A stretch of DNA of 6,444 nt from Dehalococcoidia bacterium (GTDB lineage: Bacteria; Chloroflexota; Dehalococcoidia; SZUA-161), in contig SOKG01000135.1 in the NCBI GenBank assembly GCA_004376205.1, positions 1 to 6,444 on the forward strand, read 5' to 3'. Under the pieces are notes generated by a model. The model saw only the letters and a list, made by a program, of their open reading frames with translations, did not search any database and was not told the DNA's origin. Position 1 is the stretch's first letter, and the number at the start of each line of letters is the position of its first letter. The position numbers were made by a program, and so were the translations under genes. Below, in pieces: positions 6,360 to 6,444 of the stretch.

Positions 6360-6396
6360 CCACCTTGCCCCACTTTACACCACGTCGCACCACTTT
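6357..6396 (-). promoter_or_regulatory. MraZ operator: four contiguous 10-bp direct repeats
   Basis: Read on the minus strand the repeats are AAAGTGGTGC (6396-6387), GACGTGGTGT (6386-6377), AAAGTGGGGC (6376-6367) and AAGGTGGATG (6366-6357). All share GTGG at the same position, with exact 10-bp spacing of about one helical turn, so all boxes face one side of the DNA. Known MraZ sites are series of short boxes (TGGG-type in Escherichia coli, AAAGTG-type in Mycoplasma) with the same periodicity, so assignment to MraZ is well grounded. The first box overlaps the -10 element and the last contains the mraZ ATG, which suggests repression by blocking polymerase. Confidence 0.85.
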
Positions 6397-6421
6397 TAGC
6401 ACATATCCGCCCTATTGTCAA
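6393..6421 (-). promoter_or_regulatory. Promoter of the mraZ-rsmH-ftsZ operon
   Basis: On the minus strand a perfect -35 TTGACA (6421-6416), a 17-bp spacer, and TAAAAG (6398-6393) as -10 with an upstream TG (extended -10). Transcription should begin near 6386, giving a 5' UTR of about 27 nt. The geometry is nearly identical to that of the trp promoter in this window. The outermost bases 6422-6444 show nothing recognisable. Confidence 0.8.
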
Positions 6422-6444
6422 TAGTCTTTGTGGTTTTTGGACAG

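Overview
The window (roughly mid-50s % GC by eye) is an ordinary bacterial chromosomal segment with six protein genes. Five genes are on the minus strand and one, lysA, is on the plus strand. No mobile elements, tRNA or rRNA genes, or CRISPR arrays are visible. The best guess for the host is a Chloroflexota bacterium of the Dehalococcoidia type. This rests on an mraZ-rsmH-ftsZ cluster lacking every peptidoglycan gene, a T-box-controlled trp operon, and the general look of the proteins. It is an inference, not a proof.

Left part (1-2240, minus strand): a tryptophan biosynthesis operon. A strong-looking promoter (TTGACA, 17-bp spacer, extended -10) drives a leader of about 340 nt that is a complete T-box riboswitch. 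Stem I carries a UGG (Trp) specifier. The antiterminator bulge is UGGC, which complements the GCCA end expected of tRNA-Trp, and a competing 11-bp terminator follows. Next come trpE (anthranilate synthase component I) and, overlapping it by 4 bp, the start of trpD, which runs off the left edge. No trpG lies between them.

Middle (2240-3884): a divergent promoter region and lysA (diaminopimelate decarboxylase, last step of lysine synthesis). lysA converges on ftsZ, and two tandem perfect hairpins fill the short gap between them.

Right part (3885-6444, minus strand): a compact division operon, mraZ-rsmH-ftsZ. mraZ and rsmH overlap by 4 bp, and rsmH and ftsZ are 22 bp apart. The mraZ promoter is followed by four contiguous 10-bp direct repeats of the AAAGTGG type. 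They start in the -10 box and end on the mraZ start codon, and are almost certainly the MraZ autoregulatory operator. ftsA, ftsL, ftsI, ftsW and the mur genes are absent from this cluster.

I found no wholly unknown system. The most rewarding signals are regulatory: the MraZ operator geometry, the full Trp T-box, the stripped-down division operon with an unusual FtsZ tail, and the tandem hairpins.
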